Shown piece by piece: positions 11,935-24,486 of a stretch of 64,000 nt of DNA. The stretch covers positions 806,001-870,000 of the forward strand of contig JALLLT010000016.1 of the NCBI GenBank assembly GCA_025266875.1. The letters run 5' to 3'. The DNA is from Fennellomyces sp. T-0311. Lineage: Eukaryota; Mucoromycota; Mucoromycetes; Mucorales; Lichtheimiaceae. The notes under the pieces are model-generated. The model had not been told where the DNA came from and ran no database searches. It saw only the letters and a list, made by a program, of their open reading frames with translations. The position numbers and the translations under genes were made by a program. Every line of letters begins with the position of its first letter. The first letter of the stretch is position 1.

Positions 11935-13807
11935 ATGAAGGTCATAAAAATGCCCCAAAGCCGGTTCGTCTCAAAAAGCGACTTCAACAAAGCAGCATAC
12001 AGTTATTTCTTGTTTTGCTGGACTCTGTTTTTTATATACTGCATTGTTTACCAAGTTCAGCGTGCTGTTTTGTACCGCACACGAAAGCGACGCACACAGC
12101 AGCAGACCGACGAAAAATTCCATACCAGTAATTCCAATATCGTCGCGCTTACAGGCTTCCTCAACACGTATGTACGGATACCCTGGCTCACCAAGCTCAT
12201 ACCCGTTAAGCACGTCCTGGGTGTCTCTTTATTCTTCATCATCAACGCTATTTTCTGCTTTTTCGCACCTTTCGTACTGGCCAGTTACGTTCCACACTAT
12301 GAAGTGCCGGTGATTGCTCTGATGGACCGACGTATGGCGTATATTGGCATGGTGAACTGGAGCTTTGTAATAGTTCTCGGACTGCGCAATAATATTGTGA
12401 CAAAGATGTCTGGGCTGACATTTGAGGCGCTGGTGCCATATCATCGCTGGGTTGCCAGAGTTGGCCTAGTTGAATTTATTCCACACATCATTTATCGCCT
12501 GTAAGTCAAGAGAAATCAAACGGGCATCTTCACGTTATTCACGCTCGCATGTCGACCCCTTAATAAATCATGGGGCGTTCATTACCAGGTGGTGGGCATA
12601 CGATCAACACCATATCTGGTATGAGTCAATGCTGCTAGATACCGAGTACCTGACCGGTACGGTGGCGACTTTTGGATTCTTTTTTATCTTCGTCACTGCA
12701 TTTGAATACATCCGTCGCAACCATTTTGAGCTCTTCTACTTTACGCACATTATCGGCTTTCTGATGGCCATGGCTGCCTCTGTCCTGCATGAAATTTCGT
12801 GCGTATACTACTTTTGCCCCGCCATTTTCCTCTGGGCCGCCGACCGATTACTACGCTCGTACAAGTCATGGTGCGTCCCTACTACTCTGGAAAGCATCGA
12901 GCCTGTCTCGAACAACATTGTACGCGTTCAATTCAAATACGACGGGCTGCGCTCGTTTGCTCCAGGCCAGTACGTGTTCATGGCGTTTGAACACGCAGCA
13001 AACAAACTTGAAGCACGATCGTGGCGTCATTATCTCAACTGGTATCCCATGACGGTCGCCCAAATATCGAAAAAAATTCAGTGGGACACGTCGACCCTTT
13101 TGCCACGGGCATTGGGAACCACCGACGTCGGCGCAACTGTATTTATCAAGGCCCTTGGGAATGGAACCAAAAGTCTGTATAATGCAGCTACACTAGGTCA
13201 GGTTAGAACCTTCAGGGTAGATGGGCCCTATGGCCCACGACTGGATTATCAAGATCATCATGTTATGGCGTGTTTTGCTTTGGGTGTTGGTATCACCCCT
13301 GCTCTGGCGCTCATTCAAGATTGTATGGATCGCCGCTCTGCCGGTGTCTCGACTGTGCTTACGTCTTCCGTTCATCTCGTCTGGATTATTCGACAAGCAG
13401 GTAAAGTGACAACGACGGGAGTTTCTAAACTCACCGTCGGAACAATCTCCGTGTGAATATGGGCTTATAACGTATTTTAAAAAATATATATAGATGAACT
13501 AGTGCCATTCGAGGAGACCTTAGATTCATGGTTGCGCGCATCGGATCATTCATCGCTAGTACGGTTTGAGCTCTCGATCTTTGTAACCCGTGACACAAGC
13601 GGATCATGCGAAGGACGAATTCCGGGGACGCGCTGGTCCTTTGGATCAAGGCCCAACATTGCCCGCTGTATGGATAGTATTCAAAAAATAGAGCAAGATC
13701 AGAAGATATGGGTTCACACATGTGGTTCAGACGAATTTATGCGTTCTGTACTGAATGAAGCAAACCACAGACAATGGGAAGCACACCACGAAACATTTGA
13801 ATTTTAG
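11935..13807 (+). CDS. Ferric reductase, flavocytochrome type
   Basis: Exons 11935-12500, 12589-13400, 13494-13807; 563 aa; ATG in a GCCACCATG context. FRE-type membrane reductase moving electrons from NADPH through FAD and haem to extracellular Fe(III) or Cu(II). Seen: several membrane segments, haem-ligand His pairs in the expected spacing (YHRWVARVG with IPHIIYRL; FYFTHIIGF with SVLHE), a FAD-binding region with SFAPGQYVFM, DGPYGP and GVGITPALALI for the nucleotide domain, and a C-terminal TCGSDEFMRSVLNE. The flavin motif, usually HPxT/S, reads WYPMTV, so its His is Tyr. It sits 340 bp upstream of a decayed siderophore-type transporter on the same strand, consistent with an iron-uptake pair. 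Confidence 0.93.
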
Positions 13808-14148
13808 ATCATGTAATTCTGTATATTAAAATAAAGCATTTTATACCAAACAAGGCATTTCAAGTATCGTGACATAGGAGGATCCAAATTCCAGGTTTTA
13901 CTCAGGGTACTTACAGCTATTCCTGCACTAAAAAGGCTATTGGATACCAACTTGTGTACGGTATACAAGGGCTCAAAAAGCATAAGGCTGCCTTTGCAAT
14001 ATGATAATCTGATGATTGAATGTCTATTCCGTGTGCAATACCACGCCGTTCCTAGAACCGAAAGAGAGGTACCTTAATATAAAAAGGAAAAGAGTATTAA
14101 GCCTTGTTGGCTCTTTTCTTTAACGCTTTAGTTTCATCCGACTTAGCA

Positions 14149-16593
14149 ATGGCGGGTTTATCTTCTGCAGCTAAACCCTCTTCTACTTACGACGACGAGA
14201 AAGCTGTTGATGTTGCAGTTTCTGAATCAAGTGAGGTCAAAGAAGAAGACAACACCATGCAGCCCGGTGTGAAAAAAATGGAGTTGGTAAAAGAGGTCTG
14301 GACCAAGTTTGATATTGTTCTGATTTAAGTTGGGTATACATTCACTCAAAGACAGCAATAACGTACCCGTATCTTCCCAAAATTTTTGTATTATGGTCCT
14401 CTCACTGGGAAGGGCTAATCCTCTCTACTCTCAATCCCAATGTAACAAGCTACTTTGGCGCCAACAGAATTATGAGTATCCTCAATATCGTTACCAATAT
14501 TCTGTAATCTGTCCTTTTTCCTACCTATTCAAAACTAAGTGACATGATTGGCCGTACCAAAATGTTCACTATTGCCCTGCCTCTCTACGCAATTTCATAT
14601 ATTGTTATGGCGACTGCTACAGATTACGCGATACTTGTTATAAGTAATCGAAGTGCATGGTAGAATTCTTAATTCCTAATTTTGGTGTAGGGAGGGAAGG
14701 TAATCAACACGTTAGGCGATACCGGTATTATGATCCTCTGTTCGATTTGATTAGAGATAATTGCAAGTGACCGTAGTTAAGAAAAGCACATAACGAAGCC
14801 AAATGGTAGATATGGCCAGTATAAGAAAGAGTGGCTTGTATCATGGTCTCTTCAATGTCCCACATATAATCAATATGTATGTCACCACAATCGCTGGAAA
14901 CTATTTTTGGTATCAAAGGCTCTGGTGTTGGAGGCAGTAAGTTTTACTGGAGACATGACTTGTTCATGAGAAGCGTACATAATTTGTATTTATTTACTTA
15001 GTGGACATCTACCACTCTTGCTCGTTGAGAGCGCAATTCCTCTTCTATTTAGCTTGTATAAAGCCCAGCATACGTTCAGGAAACGTGGTCTCTATGATAA
15101 CTACAAGAAGACTTACAGCAGAAGAATGGGTAACCGTACCCGATGGGAAGCATTCAAATGGTATCTTGTCCAAATTGATATTGCCGGAGCATTCCTGCTT
15201 GTTGGTGGTTTAGCCATGATTCTTTTGCCCCTTGTGTTGGCCCGAACTCGTGTCGGCGGTTGGGCATCCGCAAAAACACTAGGAACGCTTTGTGGAAGCG
15301 TAGGTACGTAATAGTGTGAAATGAATTTTGCTTTCAAAAAAAAAGCACCTTTTTAACTTGATCGACCCTGGATCTTGTTCATTATCTGGGAATGGAAGTT
15401 TGCTGAGAAGCCCCTCGTCCCCCTCACCAAGTGGCCCAACAACACAGCGATTCTGGGCGTTTGCGCTGTCTCGACTGTGACAGATATATCCTCCACCAGC
15501 TAGCTCTACTTTAACACTTATCTCCAAGTGTCCCGCAGGATCTACTCTGGCCATGCAAGTTTGCTAGGACGCGGATATAACACTGGTTACACTGTCATAC
15601 AATTAATCGTTGGTTACTTGATGTATCGCACCAAAGTCTGGAGACCTTACGTGTTTTCTGGGGTCGCTCTTATGATATTGGGGATAGTAAGAATCTCATA
15701 TGTTTTGAAGTCCGTTGTACTCATTCACTTTCGACTTCACAGGGTTTGATGATCCCCGCCCGCCAGCCATCATATTTATTGTCATTTCACAAACAATTGC
15801 AGGTATAGTGAGCGGTATAATAATTTATGTTCAGTTCTAAAAGGATTATTACATACAGTAATCGGAAGCGGCATGATGGACAGTACGTGAATCATATATA
15901 AATAGCAGTTGTTTGGATTCCTCTAGTGGCTAACTGGTTCATTATGTCTTTACGTAATCTCGCTTACAGTTGCTGTCCAAAGTTCAGTTCCACATGACTG
16001 TAATTATCTTGTAAATGCTTTCTCAGCTTCATTGGTGTACTCATATTATATTATAGATATGGCCATGGTCACTGTTCTATTCCAAGTTGGCGGCTCTATT
16101 GCTGCTAGCATCGGCTCCACTATGGCTGGTAGCGTTTGGAACAACATGTGAGTTACATTTGTCGGTATCCAGAAGAATCAGAGTACTAACACACATAATC
16201 TGTTCAATATTGCCTGGTCAACTTGAAAAATACGTCCCAGGTGAATTTGATGCTGCAAAGATTATGGGCTCTATTTCCGCTGCTCAGAAACTATCTGAGG
16301 ATCCATGCCAAGTTGTAGTCAAGGCTTATAGTTACGCCATCAAGACTCTATCTACCATTGCTGTGTGTGTTGCAGTACTTACCTTTTGCTTCACCATTCA
16401 TTTGAAGTCGTTTGGTTTGTCTGGAAGTCCCAAGAGCCACGAGGGAATGGAAAAAAGGGAAGGAGAAAGACAGCAACGACCAAAGCTCTCAACATACCGA
16501 GGAAGTATATCAGAAGGAACCAGATTATATCCTTGGAGGAAAATTGTTACTGGTGACAAAAGTGAAAAGACAGTCGTTGCCGTAAAAAATTAG
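14149..16593 (+). pseudogene. Siderophore/iron MFS transporter, decayed
   Basis: Recognisable pieces of a 14-helix MFS transporter of the fungal SIT/ARN (siderophore-iron, glutathione exchanger) type, in order: KKMELVKEVWTKFDIVLI, NVTSYFGANRIMSILNI, KLSDMIGRTKMFTIALPL, YHGLFNVPHIINM, WYLVQIDIAGAFLLVGGLAM, WEWKFAEKPLVPL, LYFNTYLQVSRRI, QLIVGYLMYRTKVWRPYV, DMAMVTVLFQVGGSIAASIG and QLEKYVPGEFDAAKIMGSI. It is broken by TAA at 14326-14328, TAA at 14505-14507 inside a conserved helix, TAG at 15501-15503, several frame changes, and loss of the AG acceptor of the intron starting at 16149. The last 340 bp still read openly to a TAG at 16591. Confidence 0.85.
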
Positions 16594-18275
16594 TAATACT
16601 CATTTTGTAGCAGAAAAGTATTTTATTATTCTAAACATAATTATAGTCTATTATCATGTATATATCTATCTCATTAAAAAGTAGCTGGTCACTTTATTCG
16701 TTTCGTTAGCTTGAATGTCTGTGCGGAAACCCATTGCAGGTTGTTGTAACGAATATGTGGTATACTTATTTTACTTTTTGAGTTCTCTGTGCCAAGTACA
16801 TGATAATTTTCTTTTCTTGCCTCTCAAAAGGCAAGCACGTGTTGCGTTTCTCAAACTTGGTCCGAGTGAAGTAAGACTATCGTTCAAACATTTTTATTTT
16901 ATTTTCTAGCCTTGGGTGGCAGAAGTAAGACTATATGTGTGCGTTAACTGGAGAAACTCTTTAGTTTTGAGAATACGTAGCAGAAAAGGGTCGGATCAGA
17001 TTCTTTGATATAATGTTAGCTGCAATATTTCATTTGATACTACTACGGTATTTATATCTTACAAGTTTATGCATAAGAAAGGTAGAGAATTGAGAAATCG
17101 GGTAATTGAGCAAAAAGCTAAACAAAAAAGTTGAACAAAGAAGCAATGCGGGACAAGACACGCGAGAGCTACATGGACAATGGATAAAGGGTGGATGCGT
17201 ATGACAACGTAAAATTTCTGGTAATAGCAACGTAACATTAATATTTTGGGCAAGGATGTCTAATGTTCTTGATCGTACTGGTCCTTTCTGAAAGATATTG
17301 CTTGATTGTTATGCAAGAATGGCTTTCATTTGACTTAAGCCCTGTATTCTATGAACGAGAGAACAGAGCACATAGAGCAATGTGATACAACAATCCGTCT
17401 TTGGTGCATATATGATGTTATACCCTGTCCTTCATGTGATTACATTAGTAGCACGATGTTTTGAAACTAAACCATAGGCTATAGATATATGCACAACTTG
17501 CTCCACCCGTCTGTGCAGATACTATAGGCATTAATTTGACCTTCTTGTTAGATACAGGAACTAGTTTTTTTTCTTACTGTTTATTAGCGTAGTACAATAG
17601 TTTCTGTGTACGAGAGCGTCATCGAATTTCAGGTAGACTGGGGCTTACGCAGCGGACGGCGTATGAGTTGTAATCATGGTAGTCTAACCGTGCAAGTTCA
17701 AGTATACCCGGATTCTTTCTTTATTTACTTTTAAAACATACATGGATATTATACCTTACCATGCTCTTATCTATTGCTTTTCTGGACTCGCTTATCTATA
17801 TGGCATCAGCAACGGATCAATCGAGTGAGATGCTTCGCTTAATCCGCGAAGGCCGAAGAACATGCACAAGTGGTGAGGAAACGGATGAAAATACTTGGCT
17901 TAGTACAGAAAATCCCGAATTCCTGTGTAATACTATCGCGTGAATTACTCAGAGAGGCGTAAACTTACAACCAAATATAGTATTCACGGATGATTTCAGA
18001 ATCAAACAACATTTCAGCAAATATAAAAGATACGAATTCACAGCCAATAGAATAACGTTATCGCTGCTGTTAAGTATCCGTTTATCTTCTGACATACGTA
18101 GCTTAGTGATATGACACACATAAAATATAGCACGAGAGTTTTGTATAAATCTATTTTTCGAAACAGGAGTAAAATGTAAAAACGAGGTCACCGGACATCC
18201 CAAGTTTCCCACGATTTTCCAGTGCCTTCAAAAGAGCTGCGCGGAATTTATGCATGTCCTTTTTCTTCTTTAACA
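16594..18275. other. Gene-poor AT-rich stretch
   Basis: No protein gene seen; the 60-codon frame at 17761-17943 has no family motif. Contains a degenerate tRNA-like sequence (listed separately) and, near 18230-18275, the presumed ALDH promoter. Confidence 0.4.
17637..17713 (+). other. Degenerate tRNA-like sequence
   Basis: A good box A (TTACGCAGCGG at about 17645), a D-arm TACGC/GCGTA, a 5-bp anticodon stem TATGA/TCATG with loop GTTGTAA (would read UGU, Thr) and a box-B-like AGTTCAAGTAT. The acceptor and T stems pair poorly, so this is a tRNA pseudogene or a SINE-like relic rather than a working tRNA. Confidence 0.25.
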
Positions 18276-20264
18276 ATGTTTCGTCAAAGCAGGTTCGTTG
18301 CTACTCAGGCATCTCGATTTTATCGTGCACGATATCTCTCAACGTTTGATAAACATCGAGATACTTTTGAACGGCTTGGTATTGCCAAGACGGGAAACAA
18401 GGGCGTTTTTGACGGCGAGTGGAAAGGTTCCGGTCCGGTTGTGCCTTCTGTGAATCCAGTGAATAACCAAGTGATCGCTGAGGTCACCTCAGTAAGTCTA
18501 TTTTTTTTTTCGAGCGCTGGCCACATGGAAAACTGATTTATTTTTAAGGGCCATGTTGATGACCTTAATGTTGCGTTGGATCGAGTAGCAGAAGCCCAGA
18601 AACTGTGGCGCGAAGTAAGGTGCTTTTGGGAAGAACGTCTTCGTTGACATACAAACATGCTCGTTTTTGAATAGATGCCGGTACCCCAACGTGGACAAGT
18701 CTTGCTTGCAATGCGCGACGCCTTGGTACGAAACTTGGAACCTCTGGGAAAGGTTGTTGCCTTGGAAATGGGTAAGTTTTCTTTTTTCGTTGCATCAGGT
18801 TGAATGAACCCTTTTACTGATAACGGTTATTATTAGGCAAAATTTTACCCGAAGGTATCGGTGAAGTTCAGGAATATGTTGATATTCTTGAATATGCACT
18901 GGGGCTTTCTCGTATGCTGAACGGAGCCGTGATTCCTTCGGAGCGACCGGGTCACTATATGCTTGAAACCTGGAATCCCTTGGGTACTGTTGGTGTCATC
19001 AGCGCATTCAACTTTCCTGGTACGTACTAGAGTAAAAGAAAACTTATTCCAAAAGGCGATGAAACTTATTTATGTCCAGTGGCTGTGTATGGATGGAACA
19101 GCGCGATTGCTTTAGTTACTGGCAACGGTGTGCTCTGGAAGCCATCGCCAACCACTCCACTGTGTTCTATTGCGATTACGCGTCTACTTGAAAAGACGTT
19201 GCGGGAGCACAAACTTCCGCCTGCTCTCTGCTCGCTCGTCACAGGTGGATCGGACGTCGGCAGTGCACTGGCAGCGGACTCACGTGCCAATGTGCTATCA
19301 TTTACGGGTTCCACAAAGGTTGGCCGTCAAGTTGGCCAAGTTGTACAAGGACGATTTGGGAAATCTATTCTCGAATTGGGTGGTAACAATGCCATTATCG
19401 TCGCAGAGGATTGCGACTTGGATTTGGCTGCACGAGCGATTCTCTTTGCAGCAGTGGGTACTGCTGGCCAGCGATGCACGACCACCCGTCGCTTGATTGT
19501 ACATGAAAGCGTATATGATAGCCTGATTGAGCGCTTAATCAAAGCGTATGGTCAAGTTAAGATTGGCGATCCGCTGGAAGCAGGTGTGTTGTGCGGACCA
19601 CTTCACACTCAAGCTGCTGTAGGTGTTTATGAGGAAACACTCCGCAAGGTGCAAGAGCAAGGCGGCAAGATTCTGTTTGGTGGTGAAGCACTGGGTGGCA
19701 ATTTTGTCAAACCTACGCTTACACGAGTATCCCCCGATATGGAAGTTGTCAAGGATGAGGCATTTGTTCCCATTCTTCATACAATGACGTTCAAGGTGCG
19801 TGCGACCGTATGGGTGCAATTTACCAAGGGTGGCCTTACTCATATTATCCCTTTCTAGACGTTGGACGAGGCGATTTCCATCAACAACAACGTAGCGCAA
19901 GGCCTCTCCAGCTCTATCTTTACCAAGAGCCCAGAAACCATTTTCAAATGGATTGGACCCTCAGGCTCAGACTGCGGTATTGTCAACGTAAACATCCCAA
20001 CCAATGGGGCGGAAATCGGAGGCGCGTTTGGTGGTGAAAAGGTACAAAAGTAACCTTGTGGTTCAGTGAGTGGGTGCAATAACATATGAGCAGGCAACCG
20101 GAGGCGGTCGTGAAAGTGGCAGCGATGCCTGGAAACAATACTGTCGCCGTGGCACTTGGTAAGAAACTTAGTGTATAGTGTATATACGTTACCACTCACA
20201 TATATGCAGCACCATCAACTATTCGGGCGCGCTCCCACTAGCCCAAGGCATCAACTTTGGATAA
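18276..20264 (+). CDS. ALDH7-family aldehyde dehydrogenase (antiquitin-like)
   Basis: Exons 18276-18491, 18549-18614, 18675-18771, 18837-19019, 19080-19795, 19859-20041, 20094-20158, 20210-20264; 526 aa, close to the ALDH7A1 length. These enzymes oxidise alpha-aminoadipic semialdehyde (lysine breakdown) and related aldehydes with NAD+. The N-terminus [15 protein letters not shown] is presequence-like, suggesting mitochondria. Seen: [37 protein letters not shown] (cofactor-binding loop), [11 protein letters not shown] (general-base Glu), [13 protein letters not shown] (catalytic Cys), ALDH7-typical IGGAFGGEK and the C-terminal [24 protein letters not shown] end ([25 protein letters not shown]). 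ALDH7 assignment rests on the GG-rich C-terminal part and the NYS tail. Confidence 0.95.
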
Positions 20265-20453
20265 ATACGCAGTGTTTGAGTTTGATAAAATAAAAGAAAA
20301 TGATTCGCTCCGTCTTTCGGTTTCCAATGGCTTCCATGGCTCCGGCGATGGATTTTCCCACCGCCTCAGCAACAAGCCACTCGCTGACAGGTATACCCTG
20401 GCGTCGGAGAGTCGCTTTAACTTTTTTGGTTCGACCACCTTTCATTCCCCCGC

Positions 20454-22044
20454 ATGTCTGCCTACCGAACGCTCCTGTCGTCTTCCGCGCGCACTCGCAT
20501 TGTCCCTCACCTGAGGACACAGGCGACGAGTGTGCGTCACTACAGTTCGCCACTCAAGGTCTTTATGGACACCATTCGTGACCAAATCAAGAAGGACAAG
20601 GAGCTTCAACAAGGTGTCAAGTCTCTGCAAGACGAATCTGGCAAGTTGGCCGAAAGCGATGCCCTCAAGAAGGCAAAGGAAATGTATGAGAAGGCCAAGG
20701 TAAGAAGACATGGAGAGACAGCGTGCGTCCATATGGAGAGCTGACATGCGTCTGTTGGTAGGTGCAGCAATCGGAGCAGAACAAACGCTTAAAGGAAGCG
20801 TCCGAGCGCTTCTCTCAGGCGGCAGGAAAGGTGTCTGACACCGTCGGCAAGTCATTCAAGGAAGCGTCCGAGACAGAGTTCGCCAAGGAGACGTCTGAAC
20901 GGTTAAAAAAGGCAGCCGAAAACATCAACAAGCATAGTGAGCCGCTGCGAAACAGCCCTGTCGTCGGCAAGATCGGCGACTCTATAAAGACGGTTGTGAA
21001 GGATGACTCTGGTCGATATACCGGTTTTGTTGACAAGGAGGCACGACGCAAGCTGCGCGAGCAGGCTCAGCAGGCTGAAGCTACAGGCGCACCCAACAAG
21101 CGGAGGGTTGCGGAGGATCCCAACGCAGGCGCCTCCATTGTGATCCACAAAGACTCCAAGTGGAAGGAGAGCTGGAACAAGTTCAAGGACGAGAACCCAT
21201 TCATGCAAGGTACGTGTGTGTTGGTATTGATTATGTACACGGTGGAGACTAATCGAGGCGGTTGATCAGGCGTGTTCCGTGCTCGCAAGAACTATGAAGA
21301 GTCCGACAATGTCTTTGTCTCATATACCCGTGCATTCACCGATCGAGTTTCGGAAACGTTCGGTAAGTTTGTCCTGGGCCGAAGAGAGAAGGGCAGCACT
21401 GACGCAGCTGCACACACCAGGCTCCATCTTTGAAGAGTCTGATCAGGCTCAAGCCATCCGCGCATTCCAAATGATCGATCCCTCGTTCAACATGGATAAA
21501 TTCATGGTCGAAGCTCGGACTTATATTGTTCCTGAACTGATGGAGGCGTATCTTCGCGGTGACACTGAAACGTTGAAGCTGTGGTGCTCGGAAGCGGTAG
21601 GGTCCTCACTTTTGTTCCAGCGTGGATCGGTGAACTAACGTGCAGCGCTTTAGACGTACAACGTGCTTACTGCTGTCATCCAGGCGCAAGTGCAGCAGGG
21701 CTTGATCAGTGACTGCAAGATCCAGGATCTGCGCGATGTGGAGGTGAGTTGGCTGTTGCTGTTTTTAGTGATTGGTGTGTTGGCTGACCATTGTACTTCA
21801 GCTCGTGGCCGCCAAGATTCTCGATAACGATATCCCCGTTTTGGTCATGTCGTTCCGCACACAGGAGATCATCTTATTCAGAAACGCCAAGTCGGGCGAG
21901 ATTGCTTACGGAAAGGAGGATCACATTGAACAGGTGACCTACGCCTGTGTGCTGACCAAGGAGCCCGAAGATCTCCAGAACCCGGTCACTGGCGGATGGA
22001 GAATAATAGACATGGCGAAGCACGACTCAAGACCTGTGTGGTAA
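20454..22044 (+). CDS. TIM44: TIM44, mitochondrial import motor anchor
   Basis: Exons 20454-20699, 20762-21209, 21270-21362, 21421-21596, 21654-21743, 21802-22044; 431 aa. Tim44 tethers mtHsp70 to the TIM23 channel on the matrix side. Seen: a basic, acid-free presequence ending near RHYSS, an amphipathic Lys/Glu/Ala-rich N-domain, then the conserved C-terminal (Tim44-like) domain: RAFQMIDPSFNMDKFM, IVPELMEAYLRGDTETLKLW, CSEATYNVL across a splice, QVQQGLISDCKI, IPVLVMSFRTQEI and a C-terminal VTGGWRIIDMAKHDSRPVW, with the IPVL...F and GWRIID motifs typical of the family. Its start lies 190 bp after the ALDH stop, same strand. All phases close. Confidence 0.96.
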
Positions 22045-22110
22045 AAAAACAGCCATGTTCCCCAAAAATTAATAGTACATATAGCATAGAATGTATAGAA
22101 AACGCCCACC

Positions 22111-22131
22111 TCTCTCTCTCTCTCTCTCTGT
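22111..22131 (+). repeat. (TC)n microsatellite
   Basis: About ten uninterrupted TC units in the TIM44-WASp intergenic stretch (22045-22509), which otherwise shows no feature beyond a presumed promoter. Confidence 0.8.
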
Positions 22132-22509
22132 TCCCGTCTTTTAAAAGCGCATTGTGTCTTCCTTTGTAATTGTTACCTGCTTTTCTCATATCTAGTCTGT
22201 TGTCGCGCCAATCACGCTCTGCATACTTTAATGTTTATGCCTTTGCCCTCAAGCACACGTGTGTCACATCTCTTCACGTCATGGCCGTCGGTGCTGTCCA
22301 ATGGAGCGCGCTTTCTCACGGACACTGGCCACAATGCCATTTTTTATTCGGGGTGCTTCGATCACTGCGGCTGAAACGGGTTGCTAAGCACCATGTTGCC
22401 AAGCACACGACCGTATGCCGAAAATGGGTTGCCCAGTTCAAACCCAGTGTAATATTTGAGCTTCATCCCGTTCTCGGCAGGCACCTACCCTTTCCTTTAA
22501 TCATCAATA

Positions 22510-24359
22510 ATGCCTTCCGTCACGCTTCCATCAGCGCAGGACAAGAACCTGGTTCGGAAGGCCCTGCCAACATCGGTAAGCCCAGGAAACGCAGCCGTTT
22601 CGACGTTCCAGTGTTCTCATCGCCGAGCAATCGCCCTTTTTTACTTGAAAATAAAAAGAAAATCCTTACGGCAGCAGTGGCCCGATTATTCGTTGCCTCG
22701 CCCGACCCGAGCAGATGGTCGTACGCCAATGTGTGGGGTGCGGCCACCTTTTGCAAAGACAAAAGCAAAAACGGGTCGTTTTTCATACGACTTGTTGACA
22801 TTGAGGTAAAGAGCGACGGTAGCCGGGGTGGTATTCATAGCCACAGGGACGCTCACATCATAAAAACCTGTGTCAGAACCAAGCAGGCGTTCTTTGGGAG
22901 CAAGAACTATACGAAGGCTTCGACTACATCAAAGAGAAGCCATTCTTCCATACGTTCGAGACAGACGTGAGTTTCATTTTACAATTGATGACGGGAGCAT
23001 ATGGAAAGAACTCGAGTTTCGACTGATGCCTGGAGATGTATTAAGGATTGCCTAGCGGGCTTAATGTTTGTCGACGAGGGGGAGGCCGAAACGTTCTACA
23101 AAAAGCTGAGCAACCGAGACTCAATAAAGCTGGATGGTAAGTGCGCATCGGCAGGAGGTGGTTCGCTAACTCACGCGGGCTGCAGACGGAAGTGGCAAAG
23201 GCGGGTTCCTCAAAAAGACGAATGGACGAAAGAAGGGCATTGACAAGAATCAAATTGGTGTGCCCTCGGAGTTTAGGTAACCGGGGAATGTAAGGTTAAT
23301 GCAAGCAACGTTATTGACTCGTGTCTGGCAAAAGGCACGTCGGCCATATCGGCTACACTCCCGAGAAAGGCTTCAGCATCGAGAACAACGATCCCGAGTG
23401 GAGTGGTGTATTTGAGCAACTGAAGGCGCTTGGCATTACGCCCGAAGAAATCAACGAAAACCAAGACTTCATTCACGAGTTTCTGCAGCAACATGGCGCA
23501 CCTGCAAATCGACCCACATCGGGGAATCCACCGCCCCCACCACCCCCTCCCGGTCGAGGCGCCCGACCAGGTTCAGTCAAAAAGACACCTCCGCCACCGC
23601 CTCCTCCACCAGCCAGTAAGTTTGAGTTTCGCGACACCGGAACGGACCGAAGTTAATATCCCTTTTTTATTTCTAGGTCGTCGCGCACCTCCACCACCAC
23701 CGCCACCTCGAAAATCTGCGAATGGACGTGGCCCGCCACCACCACCACCATCCAGAAGCGCAGCACCACCTCCACCGCCTGTAGCACCACCTGCAGCACC
23801 ACCTGCCCCACCATTGGGACGTCCAGGTCCTCCTCAATTACCGACGCGTGGAAGTCGCCAGATGCATCCGCCAGTTCCTCCAATGGGCCGTCCCAACATA
23901 CCAACCTCGCCAGTACCTGCACCACCACCTCCTCCTCCTGCTGGTGGAGCACCGCCGCCGCCGCCACCACCACCACCTGCAGGAGGAGCTCCACCACCGC
24001 CGCCCCCACCACCACCTGCTGGTGCACCCGCTGCTCCTCCTCCGCCACCACCTTCATCTGGACCGTCTTTACCTCCAGCTCAAGATGGGCGCGCAAACTT
24101 GATGGCATCCATTCGAGCAACGGGTGGCTTCTCGAGTCTGAAAAAGGGAGGCACCTTGCGTTCCACACCCACAGAATCTCCTCGTATGGGTAACAAGGCC
24201 GCAATTGGCGCTGGTGCCGTTGCTGGAGGTGCCGCAGCAGCAGCAGCATCAAGTGGCGGCGGAGGCGATTTAGCATCCAGTATAGCGGCTGTGTTGCAAC
24301 AACGAAAGACTGCCATGCAAAGTGATGATGAATCCGATAGCGATGACGAGTGGGAATAA
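22510..24359 (+). CDS. WASp-family actin nucleation-promoting factor
   Basis: Exons 22510-22575, 22659-22805, 22877-22966, 23046-23136, 23186-23276, 23335-23615, 23677-24359; 482 aa. WASp/Las17/Wsp1 proteins activate the Arp2/3 complex at endocytic sites. Seen: an N-terminal WH1 domain (about 20-125: ILTAAVARLFVASPDPSRW, WGAATFCKD, FFIRLVDIE, VLWEQELYEGFDYI, FVDEGEAETFYKKL), a basic region, a CRIB-type segment (FRHVGHIGYTPEKGF), a long poly-proline region with at least eight proline blocks, a WH2-like ANLMASIRATGGFSSLKKGG, and an acidic C-terminus ending DDESDSDDEWE with the usual Trp. Having a CRIB segment is like animal WASp and unlike yeast Las17. Confidence 0.96.
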
Positions 24360-24486
24360 AAAAGTGAAAGCAGAAAAAAGAAAGAAAGAATTAGCACTTG
24401 GTTATCGTCTGACACAAGCTAGCTCTTTTATATATACCAGCATCACCTATAGAAGTAAAAACAAAACATTTACACAACGACTCTTT

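Noticed and set aside
17761..17943. 60-codon plus-strand ORF
   Set aside because: No motif and no conserved neighbour; treated as chance.
22170..22970. 266-codon plus-strand ORF
   Set aside because: Spans the WASp promoter, exon 1 and introns in another frame; no family motif.
23653..24276. 207-codon minus-strand ORF rich in Leu/Val/Gln
   Set aside because: Mirror image of the poly-proline part of the WASp gene; composition is explained by antisense proline codons.
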